Origin: Eunapius fragilis | Lineage: Eukaryota; Porifera; Demospongiae; Spongillida; Spongillidae | Assembly: GCA_963681505.1 (NCBI GenBank) | Contig: OY811975.1 | Span: 10,949,251 to 11,013,250, forward strand | DNA: 64,000 bases | Direction of reading: 5' to 3' | Part shown: in pieces, positions 53,835 to 63,566 of the stretch | Layout of the letters: each line of letters starts with the position of its first letter | Position numbering within the stretch: position 1 is the stretch's first letter | Position numbers and translations under genes: made by a program | Notes under the pieces: model-generated | What the model was told of the DNA's origin: nothing | The model's input: the letters and a program-made list of their open reading frames with translations, nothing else | The model's database searches: none

Positions 53835-56800
53835 ATGGCGATGATGATAATCGACCTGTTGATTGCCTTATCCCTTCTCGGGAGCCATGTAACTAGGTCC
53901 GATCAGGTCAATACCACCGTTACCATTCCACCAGGCTCTGCTCTGCAGGACTACCTATGCAGCGGACCACTCCAGTCTAATATGACTGTTGTGTTGGAAG
54001 ATGGAGAACATCGCATAGCTTCACAACCGACGTGCAATATTACCACTGAAGGCAGCGTAACGATGACGGGGTCTCTCGACTCAACGAAAAGAACAGTTGT
54101 CCGTTGCGAATCGAAAACGAGCACCGTATTTTCAGTACAAATGTTGACCATGAAACGAATCACGTTCATTAACTGTGGTATACAACTTTTATCAATCGAA
54201 AGTACTTTAATCGTGAACTGCACATTTCAGGACAGTACAAGTCGAGCTATATCGTCAGACACAACTGGATTTATCGATACTCTTATTGGTGCTGTGATGT
54301 TGTATGGATCAACAGGTAAGCTTAGCATCACAGGGTGCACATTTCAGAACAGTGCTGGTCATCGTGGTGGTGCTGTGAGTTTGAGTATATCAGAAGGTAA
54401 TGTTAGTATCACAGGCTGCACATTTCAGAACAACAGTGCTAGAGGTGGTTATGGTGGTGGTGCTGTGAGTTTGGATGGATCAACAGTCGATGTTAGTATC
54501 ACAGGCTGCACATTTCAGAACAATAGTGCTAGTGATGGTTATGGTGGTGCTGTGAGTTTGGGTCCATCAAAAGGTAATGTTAGTATCACAGGCTGCACAT
54601 TTCAGAGCAACAGTGCTGGTGATGGTTATGGTGGTGGTGCTGTGAGTTTGGATGGATCAACAGTCGATGTTAGTATCACAGACTGCACATTTCAGAACAA
54701 TAGTGCTAGTGATGGTTATGGTGGTGCTGTGAGTTTAGGTCCATCAAAAGGTAATGTTAGTATCACAGACTGCACATTTCAGAACAACAGTGCTAATGGT
54801 AATGGTGGTGCTGTGGTGTTATATGGATCAACAGGTGATGTTAGTATCACAGGGTGCACATTTCAGAACAACAGCGCTGGTTATGGTGGTGGTGGTGCTG
54901 TGAGGTTGAGTTTATCAAAAGGTAATGTTAGTATCACAGGCTGCACATTTCAGAACAACTGTGCTAGTGATGATGATGGTGGTGCTGTGGTGTTGTATGG
55001 ATCAGCAGGCGATGTTAGTATCACAGGGTGCATATTTCAGAGCAACAGTGCTAGTGGTTTGGGTGGTGGTGGTAGTGCTGTGGTGTTGTATAGATCAACA
55101 GGCGATGTTAGTATCACAGGCTGCACATTTCAGAACAACCGTGCTGGTGATTGTGGTGATGGTTATTGTGGTGGTGGTGCTGTGACGTTGGATGGATCAA
55201 CAGGTAATGTTAGTATCACAGACTGCACATTTCGGAGCAACATTGCTAGTGATGGTTATGGTGGTGCTGTGACGTTGGGTGACTCAGTAGGCGATGTTAG
55301 TATCACAGGCTGCACATTTCAGAACAACAGTGCTAGTAATTTGAGTGGTGCTGTAGTGTTGTATGGATCAACAGGCGATTTTCGTATCACAGGGTGCACA
55401 TTTCAGAACTGCAGTACTAATGGTGGTGGTGGTGCTGTGATGTTGTATAGATCAACAGGCGATGTTAGTATCACAGGGTGCACATTTCAGAACAATCGTG
55501 CTGGTGATTGTGGTGATGGTTATTGTGGTGGTGGTGCTGTGACGTTGGGTGGATCAACAGGTAATGTTTGCATCACAGACTGCACATTTCAGAACAACAG
55601 TGCTGGTGATGGTGGTGCTGTGAGGTTGGATGGACGAATAGCCAATGTTACAATAACTGACTGCACATTCCATATGAACAGAGGATATTTGGGAGGAGCC
55701 ATATACATTAAAAGTACTCTTTATATTATGTTTAGCAATTTATCAATTACTAACAACAGTGCAGAAGCAGGTGCAGCAATATTTGCTTATGGCCCCGCCC
55801 TTGATTTCATAACATCAGATACAGAGATAAAACAACTCACCCTCCAGGATGTGGTTGTAAAAGATAACCACTGCCCTTCTGGTACATGTACAGGAGCCAT
55901 TTACTTTAAAGGAGTGAAGATGGACATCTTTGGCAGTCCCACCACAGGGAGCCATTTCTCATATAACTCTCCCCAAGGTGCAATACAAGGAGAAGGTGGT
56001 ATCTTGACATTGCATGGATACATCACATTTGACCATAACACAGGAGTAAATGGAGGGGCCATAAGTCTGTCCAACAATGTTCCATTGTACTTCAATTTCA
56101 ATTGTATAGTGCGCTTTTCCAACAATATAGCAACTGGATATGGTGGTGCTATATACAGTAATGGGAAACAGAATGAGTTCAGTAATCGGAATTTACTGAA
56201 TTGTATTTTACGCATCTATATTGAGCTTTCACATTCTACAAAGAGCGAACCCTTAATAACCTTCATTGATAACCATGCATTACAAGGTGGTCATGCTGTC
56301 TATGCCACACCTATCTATGAATGTAATATTTTATTATTTGAACCTTTCCCACATTTACTCCTTGACGTGATGGGATATTTCAATATTACTCCATTATCAG
56401 GATACATCAATGATACCCAAGTACTCTCCTTTCCAGAAAAGGTGAACTATTGTGGCTGCAGTGATCCTAATTTGTGCAATGATACAAGTCCACATCTTAC
56501 CACATATCCTGGTAGGACTGTAAAACTTAATATTACCTCGGTGGATAAAAGAAATAACCTATCTCCTGGTGTGATTTACACTCAGATTACGGATACAGTT
56601 GGTATTAATATAATGCTTGGACTTCGACAGAAGGCTCAGTGGATAGGAACGGTATGTGGTCAAATAGAGTACCAAATATATGGACCAGAAAATTCATCAC
56701 TCAAATTGCTTCTCTCCAATGATCCTAATGGTTCCCCAACAGTTATTAATGTGAAGCTGTTACCATGTGAACCAGGGTTTGTATTAATTACCAACTCTTC

Positions 56801-58403
56801 TACCAGCATGATGAAGTGTGACTGTTCTCCATTCCTGACATCATTAGGAGTGATCTGTGATACATCAGATGGTACTGTGACAAGAAATAAAACTAACTGG
56901 ATTGGAGTGTACAATAACACTCTTCCAGCTCTGGCTCAAACCTGTCCTTTGGACTACTGCAATAGTACCATCAAGAAGCTGTCGTTAGCAAGGCCTGGGT
57001 ACCTGTGCAATGGAGGGCGCACTGGCATTATTTGTGGTCATTGCCGTGGCAACTTCAGTGTGATCTTTGGTTCTTCCAAGTGCCAGGGGTGCTCAGATAT
57101 GTGGCTGACCACACTTGTAATGTTTGCAGTGTTGGGTGTCTTCCTGGTAGCAGCACTGTTCTTCCTCAACCTCACCATCACACAGGGCACACTCTATGGG
57201 CTCATCTTCTATGCCAACATTATCCAAATCAATACTTCTATATTCTTCAACCAGTCCATTTTAAATCCATTGCAGGTGATTGTGTCCTTGGTGAACCTAG
57301 ACCTTGGGTTCCCAATGTGTTTTTACAATGGCATGGATGATGCTGACAAGGCTGGCCTTCAGTTTGTGTTCCCAGCTTACCTCCTCATCCTCACCATGGC
57401 AACCATTCTGGTCTGCCACTACTGTCTTCAAAGATCTCCCACTACCTCCACCAGCTTCTTTTTAAATAGGTTTTCCACCATCATTGGAGAAAGAGCAGTT
57501 GGTGTTCTATCTACTCTCATCTACTTGTCATATTCCAAATTGTTGAGAACTGTCATTGATATCCTCACATATTCCACAGTTCACCTACCCAGTGGTGACA
57601 TTTATGTCTGGTTCTATGATGGAAATGTGGAATACCTATACGGGAAGCATACTGCTTTGTTTGTGGTTGCTATGGCAACATTAACCCTATTCCTCCTTCC
57701 ATACACCATTGCCCTGACTTTCATTCCAATCATTGAACAGCACAGTGAACACAACAGACTGTTCAACTATCTCCACAAGAAGGCCAACCAGATCAAACCA
57801 ATGAATGATGCCCACTATGCTCCCTATAAGGGAGAGTGGCGATGGTGGCTGGGAGCAAGGCTTTGGCTTCTAGTTGTCATGTACAGTTTAAATCCAGTGT
57901 ACAGTTCTGACAGCCCATCTCTGCTTCTCACTATCCAGGCTACTATGGTGATCTTGTTCACTATAACACAGGCACGTATAGTGCCATTTGGACAGTCACA
58001 TCAAAAGACACATAAAAGCAACAGACGTATCAACTTCTACAATCAGTTGTACAATAGCCTTGACATGTTTTACCTCCTCAACTACACTGCACTGGTTATG
58101 TCAATGTCTCACATTCTAGACCAGAGTTCAGACCAAACAAAAAGTGCCATGGTAACTGTTGGAGTTTTGGTGGGTCTGTTTGTAGTGATGTTGATGGTCA
58201 CTGTCTTGTACCATCTCACTGTGGCCATCCTCAAGACTTGCAAGATGTATGACAGAACCAGGGAGAAGTTCAGTGGATTATTTGAAAAGAAACAATATGA
58301 CCCAAATGTTCCTATAGAGCTGGTTGATCCCACCAACAGTACTGTTGGTACCACAACTGTGACAGTCTCCTGTGGTCTAAGAGAACCACTGAATGAAGAT
58401 TAA
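53835..58403 (+). CDS. Gene C: secreted beta-helix repeat, multipass membrane protein
   Basis: Intronless frame of 1522 residues starting at ATTCATGG with a signal peptide (MIIDLLIALSLLGSH). N-terminal cap, then about 16 beta-helix repeats (~160-615), two of which carry an unusual GDCGDGYCGGGAV insert with two extra cysteines (repeats 10 and 14). Irregular helix, cysteine cluster (CDCSPFL, CPLDYC, GGRTGIICGHC, KCQGC), about nine hydrophobic segments from ~1090, and a tail ending CGLREPLNED as in gene A and the 5' partial copy. The N-terminal cap is nearly identical to gene B, while the tail is closer to gene A: a hint of gene conversion. Function unknown; surface location inferred. Confidence 0.88.
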   Translation: MAMMIIDLLIALSLLGSHVTRSDQVNTTVTIPPGSALQDYLCSGPLQSNMTVVLEDGEHRIASQPTCNITTEGSVTMTGSLDSTKRTVVRCESKTSTVFSVQMLTMKRITFINCGIQLLSIESTLIVNCTFQDSTSRAISSDTTGFIDTLIGAVMLYGSTGKLSITGCTFQNSAGHRGGAVSLSISEGNVSITGCTFQNNSARGGYGGGAVSLDGSTVDVSITGCTFQNNSASDGYGGAVSLGPSKGNVSITGCTFQSNSAGDGYGGGAVSLDGSTVDVSITDCTFQNNSASDGYGGAVSLGPSKGNVSITDCTFQNNSANGNGGAVVLYGSTGDVSITGCTFQNNSAGYGGGGAVRLSLSKGNVSITGCTFQNNCASDDDGGAVVLYGSAGDVSITGCIFQSNSASGLGGGGSAVVLYRSTGDVSITGCTFQNNRAGDCGDGYCGGGAVTLDGSTGNVSITDCTFRSNIASDGYGGAVTLGDSVGDVSITGCTFQNNSASNLSGAVVLYGSTGDFRITGCTFQNCSTNGGGGAVMLYRSTGDVSITGCTFQNNRAGDCGDGYCGGGAVTLGGSTGNVCITDCTFQNNSAGDGGAVRLDGRIANVTITDCTFHMNRGYLGGAIYIKSTLYIMFSNLSITNNSAEAGAAIFAYGPALDFITSDTEIKQLTLQDVVVKDNHCPSGTCTGAIYFKGVKMDIFGSPTTGSHFSYNSPQGAIQGEGGILTLHGYITFDHNTGVNGGAISLSNNVPLYFNFNCIVRFSNNIATGYGGAIYSNGKQNEFSNRNLLNCILRIYIELSHSTKSEPLITFIDNHALQGGHAVYATPIYECNILLFEPFPHLLLDVMGYFNITPLSGYINDTQVLSFPEKVNYCGCSDPNLCNDTSPHLTTYPGRTVKLNITSVDKRNNLSPGVIYTQITDTVGINIMLGLRQKAQWIGTVCGQIEYQIYGPENSSLKLLLSNDPNGSPTVINVKLLPCEPGFVLITNSSTSMMKCDCSPFLTSLGVICDTSDGTVTRNKTNWIGVYNNTLPALAQTCPLDYCNSTIKKLSLARPGYLCNGGRTGIICGHCRGNFSVIFGSSKCQGCSDMWLTTLVMFAVLGVFLVAALFFLNLTITQGTLYGLIFYANIIQINTSIFFNQSILNPLQVIVSLVNLDLGFPMCFYNGMDDADKAGLQFVFPAYLLILTMATILVCHYCLQRSPTTSTSFFLNRFSTIIGERAVGVLSTLIYLSYSKLLRTVIDILTYSTVHLPSGDIYVWFYDGNVEYLYGKHTALFVVAMATLTLFLLPYTIALTFIPIIEQHSEHNRLFNYLHKKANQIKPMNDAHYAPYKGEWRWWLGARLWLLVVMYSLNPVYSSDSPSLLLTIQATMVILFTITQARIVPFGQSHQKTHKSNRRINFYNQLYNSLDMFYLLNYTALVMSMSHILDQSSDQTKSAMVTVGVLVGLFVVMLMVTVLYHLTVAILKTCKMYDRTREKFSGLFEKKQYDPNVPIELVDPTNSTVGTTTVTVSCGLREPLNED
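54312..55680 (+). repeat. In-frame beta-helix repeat array of gene C
   Basis: About 16 units. Units 2-3 and 4-5 form a duplicated pair (SLDGSTVDVS / SLGPSKGNVS), and units 10 and 14 are near copies. Confidence 0.85.
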
Positions 58404-59715
58404 AGCACATACCCATCTTGAGTTTACAGCCTTTTTGTACAAGGATAGTCTGCTGAAGTGGTAGAATCATGCAAACATAGTAGTGATGATGAAAGTGTAA
58501 CACTATTGTTTGTTTATTATATTAGTAAGATCCTGTATATATTTGCGATCCTGAAAAGGAAAGTTTGGTGTAAGTAAAAACGTTAGTACTAAGATAGTCT
58601 GCTGAAGTGCAAACATAGATTACATAGTAGTGATGATCAGTGACATGTGTACATAGTTGGAACATTAGTATTGGCCACTGGCTTGTAACATTCTATTACA
58701 ATACAGATGTCACCATGGCAACATTTTAAATAGGCACATCCATCACCCATCAATGGAGGGAGCTTACAGCTGTCCTTATGCACACCCCCCTGCAGCAACT
58801 GCACCCTACCTTGGCCACACCCACTAATGTTCCTTCGCTTGTAAACTCCTTCCTACACCACTACCAAGTATTAACCGATTAAGGCCTGTTGTTTTGTGGC
58901 AGGAAGGGGTAATCTAATGATACCCGCTGAAGCCGTGATTTCATATTGGTATAATCTTTCTGTGGTTTGTGGACGCATCCACCTTGGTAGCTGTAAACAA
59001 CTATTTGACGCAAATTTGCCTTAATTGTTAAATGTAGTGATAAGGGTGCATTGAAAGTTTGAATCAAATTATTCTATAGTCGCATACTTTATTATGCAAG
59101 CTATTGGAAGATGGAGGTATGATTTTTTTTTCAGTATTTTCTTAATTTTTTTTCTCTATCCTAATTGTAATGATTTTTAAATTGGTTATAACCATGTTTG
59201 GATCTTGAATATGTGGGTGTTGATTTCAAAATTATGTAAGTAATATTAGAGCAACTCAACGAAACAATTTTAAGCACGCTGTGCTTCAAAAATTGCAACA
59301 GCATGGACTATGACTGCAAGGTGCTAAACGATAAATAGTTCAAAATAGAAGTCAATTAACAGTTAAAACTGTGTGCCAACAATAATAGCTCGTAGGAAAG
59401 GACAATCAGTATGTCAGTGCCCAGTGTGTCAATAACGGACTAATGTTTTGTGCTCTAGTGCATTATAAATGAAGCGGGCTGGATTGCATTGCCTTATTAC
59501 ATTTGCAGAAGGACGATATACTAATTAAGGCGACCATACGCTAGGCAACATGTTGCGCGCAACACTATCAATTTTAGCAAACTAGCGTTTTAATGAGTAT
59601 ATTATTGGATTCATTGAGTTGCATGCAACATTGCTGCCTACTGTATGGTCGCCTTGAGCCTCTCGTTCAGCTTAGACACGTCATGTGTCCATTTATAGGT
59701 ACTTACCCAAATCAC
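58404..59715. repeat. 3' flank of gene C and T2 block, copy d
   Basis: Full left and middle T2 including the foldback element. Homology ends after ATCACGTCCCTGAAA near 59725, where retroelement sequence begins. The Y segments and microsatellites are absent. Confidence 0.8.
59527..59655. mobile_element. Foldback MITE in T2 block, copy d
   Basis: Fourth 129-bp copy at the same block position. Confidence 0.8.
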
Positions 59716-59739
59716 GTCCCTGAAAAATTGAAACTTAAT

Positions 59740-60411
59740 TTTTGAAACGTAATTTTTGAGGGCATGGCCTGTGGTAAGAAGAGCGCGAACCACGGAGGCA
59801 CATGACAGCTGACCTAAGTAGGGAGAAGCAAACTTTGCAGAATAGTGTTTTACTGTACGGTTTCCTGCTTATCCGCGATCTATGAAGCACGTCTCTTGAA
59901 AACTAGTGTTGCAGTAGATCCCAATCCGCGTGGTTGAGAAAAGGAACCAAACTCAATTTCCCGAATGCGTTGTTCATATGCACGTTTCTTTTCCAGCTCA
60001 GCACGGCGGTAGCACTGTGGTAAAGGGACTCAGCTTAAAGTAGCACAAAAAGGATTGAAAACCCTAACATCAAAGTAAGTCTTTTGTCTATTATGCCCCC
60101 AAAAATTCTCAGCAACGATGTCAAGACGAGCATCATCAGATGAGATAGATGTTTTTTTGTGTTAGATGTTCGCCTGAAAGCGTCTGCAGTACAGGTTCAA
60201 TGCCAACATTGTTGCTCACTTCAGTTAGAAGGGATGCAGTGATATCTCGAAGTTCGTTGTGACGGATGGAGGGATATCCACAACAAGAGCAGCTTAAGGC
60301 GTGTTCCACTGCGAATGGTTTGCCACAGATGCATACTAAAGGGAGTGAAGAAGGTTGCCAGCCGAAACGCAGACAAAGGGCATCTCGAAAATCTCCCTTG
60401 TGGAGAACCAT
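59740..60411 (-). pseudogene. Retroelement C-terminal zinc and endonuclease-like domain, family 1
   Basis: Right to left: ICGKPFAVEHALSCSCCGYP (zinc-binding type), SIRHNELRDITASLLTEV, then in other frames ARLDIVAENFWG, TYFDVRVFNPFCA, QCYRRAELEKKRAYEQRI and VMCLRGSRS. The D..(x)n..FDVRVF pattern suggests a PD-(D/E)XK-like nuclease. The order is that of a widespread retroelement protein of marine invertebrates. An in-frame stop and several shifts break it; no reverse transcriptase part is present. Confidence 0.6.
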
Positions 60412-60419
60412 GATTGGTT

Positions 60420-60735
60420 AATGGGAGAGCAGTAAGCCAGCTACTAGACCCCTTATTGATGCGTATCAGTTAACCGTTTAAACGAATAGCAGTCGTGGAC
60501 TACCTTGATATCACAGGTGCCATCAATTGACCTTGCAATTTCAGACAGCAAGGTCGATCTCTTGGCTGTGTAAAACCCTTTCAACTTGATTCTTCATTAA
60601 TTTTATTATTCATTTATTGTTTTCTTATTAGTTTAAAATAATAAAATGGAATACAAGATACAAGAGAGAATATAATTACATGTAATTACTACACTAAAGA
60701 TACATAATAATGCATAATAATTGATGTGGCCTTAC
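60420..60735. other. No gene recognised; AT-rich element tail
   Basis: The AT-rich part (60590-60730) probably is the 3' end of the minus-strand element fragment to its right. Confidence 0.35.
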
Positions 60736-60737
60736 AG

Positions 60738-60970
60738 TCAAGTTAACCTAGACAGGATGGCTCTGCAATTGGCTCTTACTAAGGCCAACCTTAGGCGGCT
60801 GTATAGTCCGAAGATGGTCTTGGACTTGGGTTCGTTTAGCCTGGTGGAAATGCGACCTGCAAGCTTAGAAAAGGCTGCCACTGCTGCAGCACCCCAACAC
60901 CCATAGGTCTCGACCACAAGTGGGATGCAGACCCAACCCAATTCCTCACACTTTCTACCATTGGTGTAAC
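60738..60970 (-). pseudogene. C-terminal fragment of RT protein, family 2
   Basis: KCEELGWVCIPLVVETYGCWG, LAGRISTRL, LALVRANCRAILSR: the same end as the protein at 61674. Truncated at its 5' side near 60970. The ~300 bases beyond it (60971-61276) hold nothing I recognise. Confidence 0.7.
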
Positions 60971-61276
60971 TCATATTTGCTATATATACTGATCGTACTA
61001 AACACGCCAAAAATATAAGGAGTAACTGCCACACACACCTGCATATAACAATCCTTTCTAGAAGGTACTACAACAGACAATGATTATGCCAAATATGCAG
61101 GCTGCTCATACCATATATGACACACTTTTTCTCAGCACTTCCATATACATTCAAAAGTACTGCTTTATACTCTGTATTGACCGAATGCAGAAAGATGATA
61201 TCATAAGTAATATAGCGTTGGAATGCAGTTTTCCTCTTTCTAGAACCATGCGAATTGTTGCAAAAGTATCAATATA

Positions 61277-61495
61277 GTGGTGGAAACCTATGGTGCATGG
61301 GGAGCTGAAGGCATTGAGGTGTTTTCAACTGTGGCATCACGACTGGCTATCCGGACTAATTCCACCAAGTCAAGAGCTCTGGCCACCCTCTATGGTCGTC
61401 TCAGCATGATTTTGGTACGGGCCAATGCTGGAGCTATTCTGATGCGATCATACCTGCCATCATCTGCGTTTAATGACATTATTTTGGACTTATGA
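61277..61495 (+). pseudogene. C-terminal fragment of RT protein, family 2, opposite strand
   Basis: VVETYGAWGAEGIEVF, SRALATLYGRLSMILVRANA, then a stop. It faces the minus-strand element tail to tail, with AT-rich 3' sequence between them (61496-61670). Confidence 0.7.
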
Positions 61496-61673
61496 TAGTA
61501 ACGTTAGTGTTATAGCTGTAGTTTAGTGGTGTTATGTGCAGACTATGTGCATTTATTCCTTTCAATAATCTTGTACAAATTAATAATGATAAATTACATA
61601 TGATTAAATAATAAACAATAAAATAAATGCACATATATACACGTTACTACACACGAACTTGCACAAAACTACC

Positions 61674-63566
61674 CTAGCCTTCAAGCAAGTCCATTGTTGT
61701 AGCCAACCTAGCATTGAAAGCATGGGCATTGGCTCGAACTAGTCTGAGGCTTAGTCTCCCATAGATGTTATTCAACATTATAGTCTTTGAGGAATGGCTT
61801 TGAGCCGCAAGTCGTGATGCGAGTTCTCCAAAAAACTGGCCTGCAGTTCTTCCCCAAGCACCAAACGTCTCCACCACTAATGGTACACACTTCCATCCCA
61901 ATTCAGAGCAGATAGTATCATTGGATATATGCTTTCTCTCTTCTGTTTGCCTTGCTGCTGCACCTGCCACCACACCCGCTTCAGACAAAATGTTTGATTT
62001 AAGCGGAGAGGTGATGGACACATCAATGGCTGCAGGCTTATCACTATTGGACCAGCTTGGGATGAGTATGCCTGCAGGTCTAGTTAGTCTCCTTTCATGA
62101 CCCAAACCTGCACCTGCTTCCAATTTTGGGTTCAGAAGGGCTCGCTTGCAAAAATCAAAAATAGCATTACGCAGAGCATTGTGACGTGCCACTACATCTC
62201 CCCCAAACTTGCAAGTAACAGCATGGTGTGCGTCCAGAGCTTTGTCTGGACAATAAGCACATACCCCTAATTCAGGTGTTAGAGGAAGACCAAGCCACCA
62301 TTTGATGCCCCACTGCATTTCGCTTGTAGTCAAGTCGCAGCCCTGCCTAGGGGAGGGAACCACCTGAAGCCATGAGGAGGCATGCATCGATGAAATTGAG
62401 AGTAAGCGGGCCCGATCGGCCAGACTGCCAGAGTTATACAGTGCATGGAATTGGCAATTCTCAATTCGTTGTGACAAATCATGCTGAAAATGAGACTTCG
62501 TTGGCAACGGAATAGATACAGTATCCTCAGCAGAAACGTTGAGATTGAACAGGTTAAGTGCATCTATAACATACTGGCTAGATGCCAAGTCTGGGGAAGA
62601 GGAACTAACTGAGCCTAGGTATGCTGCTGTGGAGTGAACAGCTACTGATCTTAAACCAAGCCCTCCTCTGCTAAGGCTTAAGCAGGCTTGCGTCCAACCC
62701 GAACTTTGTGGTGACAGATTGAGGGCCAAGCACTCTGTGAAACAGTGGTGAATGCTATCATCAAATTCAGACAATGATGACTTTATTAAGGTTGGAGGTG
62801 TAACACGTGAGATGTGTGTCATTTTGCAAAATGCTGCACACTTTCGTAACAATGCAAGTGCTAGCTGGGGGTTTTCCAATGCTTGTAACTGCTGGAGAAG
62901 GAAAGAAACACTTGACTGTTTGTTGATCACAAAGTTATTACAAAATTCCTCATCGCCTATTGGTGCACCCAAAATTTCAAGTTGAGGAGTGTGATATCGT
63001 TTAGTGATCTCAGATGGGAATGCAGATAGCTCTGCCTTGCCAAACACCTCACATTTTGCAAAGTTGATGTATAGCCCAAGAGAAGGACCCAATGATGAAA
63101 TGACATCCAGGGCAGCTCTGACAGAAAAACTGGTTCCAGCAAGGACTCCATCATCAAGGTACCACTTATTGAATAGCAGATCTCTACACATGTCAACCTC
63201 AGCAATCTTCAATATCAGTCGATGCAACACAAGTGAAAAAAAGAGCGGTCCAAGTGGATCACCCTGCTGAATACCAGTAGCTGAGCGAAGCATGCCCATT
63301 GGATGCCACAGTTTTGGATGTACTCCATAACACCAGAGTGTCCATGGGAAAATTTCTGGGAAGAACTCAGCACAGTTTTCTAGCACAGCATTTCTAGACA
63401 CCAAGTTAAATGCATTTCGTAGGTCAACTTTGGCAACATTAAAATCTTCATCAAACCAATGATCATCAATACTTGAACGCAGTGAATGGATGATTTTTTC
63501 TACTCCACTTGGGCAAACAACCCCATATTGGTAAGGGTTGAAAAATTCACTGGCTTTATATTTCAC
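61674..63566 (-). CDS. Reverse transcriptase with zinc-finger and endonuclease-like C-terminus
   Basis: 630-residue frame without a credible ATG at its start; homology continues into the frame at 63563-64000, so one frameshift separates them. RT motifs: VDLRNAFNLVSR (motif A), GIQQGDPLGPLFF (B) and WYLDDG (C, catalytic YxDD). After an ~230-residue linker comes a CxxC...H....C finger (CAYC, AHHAVTC), then RHNALRNAIFDFC, RPAGILIP, AAIDVSITSPL and VVETFGAWG, resembling the restriction-like endonucleases of some non-LTR elements. In RPAGILI, Gly (codon 62070-62072) stands where the related copy near 35415 has Asp, a likely active-site residue. Mobile-element protein, probably inactive. Confidence 0.8.
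   Translation of the reverse strand: MKYKASEFFNPYQYGVVCPSGVEKIIHSLRSSIDDHWFDEDFNVAKVDLRNAFNLVSRNAVLENCAEFFPEIFPWTLWCYGVHPKLWHPMGMLRSATGIQQGDPLGPLFFSLVLHRLILKIAEVDMCRDLLFNKWYLDDGVLAGTSFSVRAALDVISSLGPSLGLYINFAKCEVFGKAELSAFPSEITKRYHTPQLEILGAPIGDEEFCNNFVINKQSSVSFLLQQLQALENPQLALALLRKCAAFCKMTHISRVTPPTLIKSSLSEFDDSIHHCFTECLALNLSPQSSGWTQACLSLSRGGLGLRSVAVHSTAAYLGSVSSSSPDLASSQYVIDALNLFNLNVSAEDTVSIPLPTKSHFQHDLSQRIENCQFHALYNSGSLADRARLLSISSMHASSWLQVVPSPRQGCDLTTSEMQWGIKWWLGLPLTPELGVCAYCPDKALDAHHAVTCKFGGDVVARHNALRNAIFDFCKRALLNPKLEAGAGLGHERRLTRPAGILIPSWSNSDKPAAIDVSITSPLKSNILSEAGVVAGAAARQTEERKHISNDTICSELGWKCVPLVVETFGAWGRTAGQFFGELASRLAAQSHSSKTIMLNNIYGRLSLRLVRANAHAFNARLATTMDLLEG

Noticed and set aside
53951-54223. 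Minus-strand 90-residue frame conserved in genes A, B and C
   Set aside because: It is the antisense shadow of the conserved N-terminal cap; conservation follows from the plus-strand gene. The same applies to the ~81-residue minus frames over the cytosolic tail.
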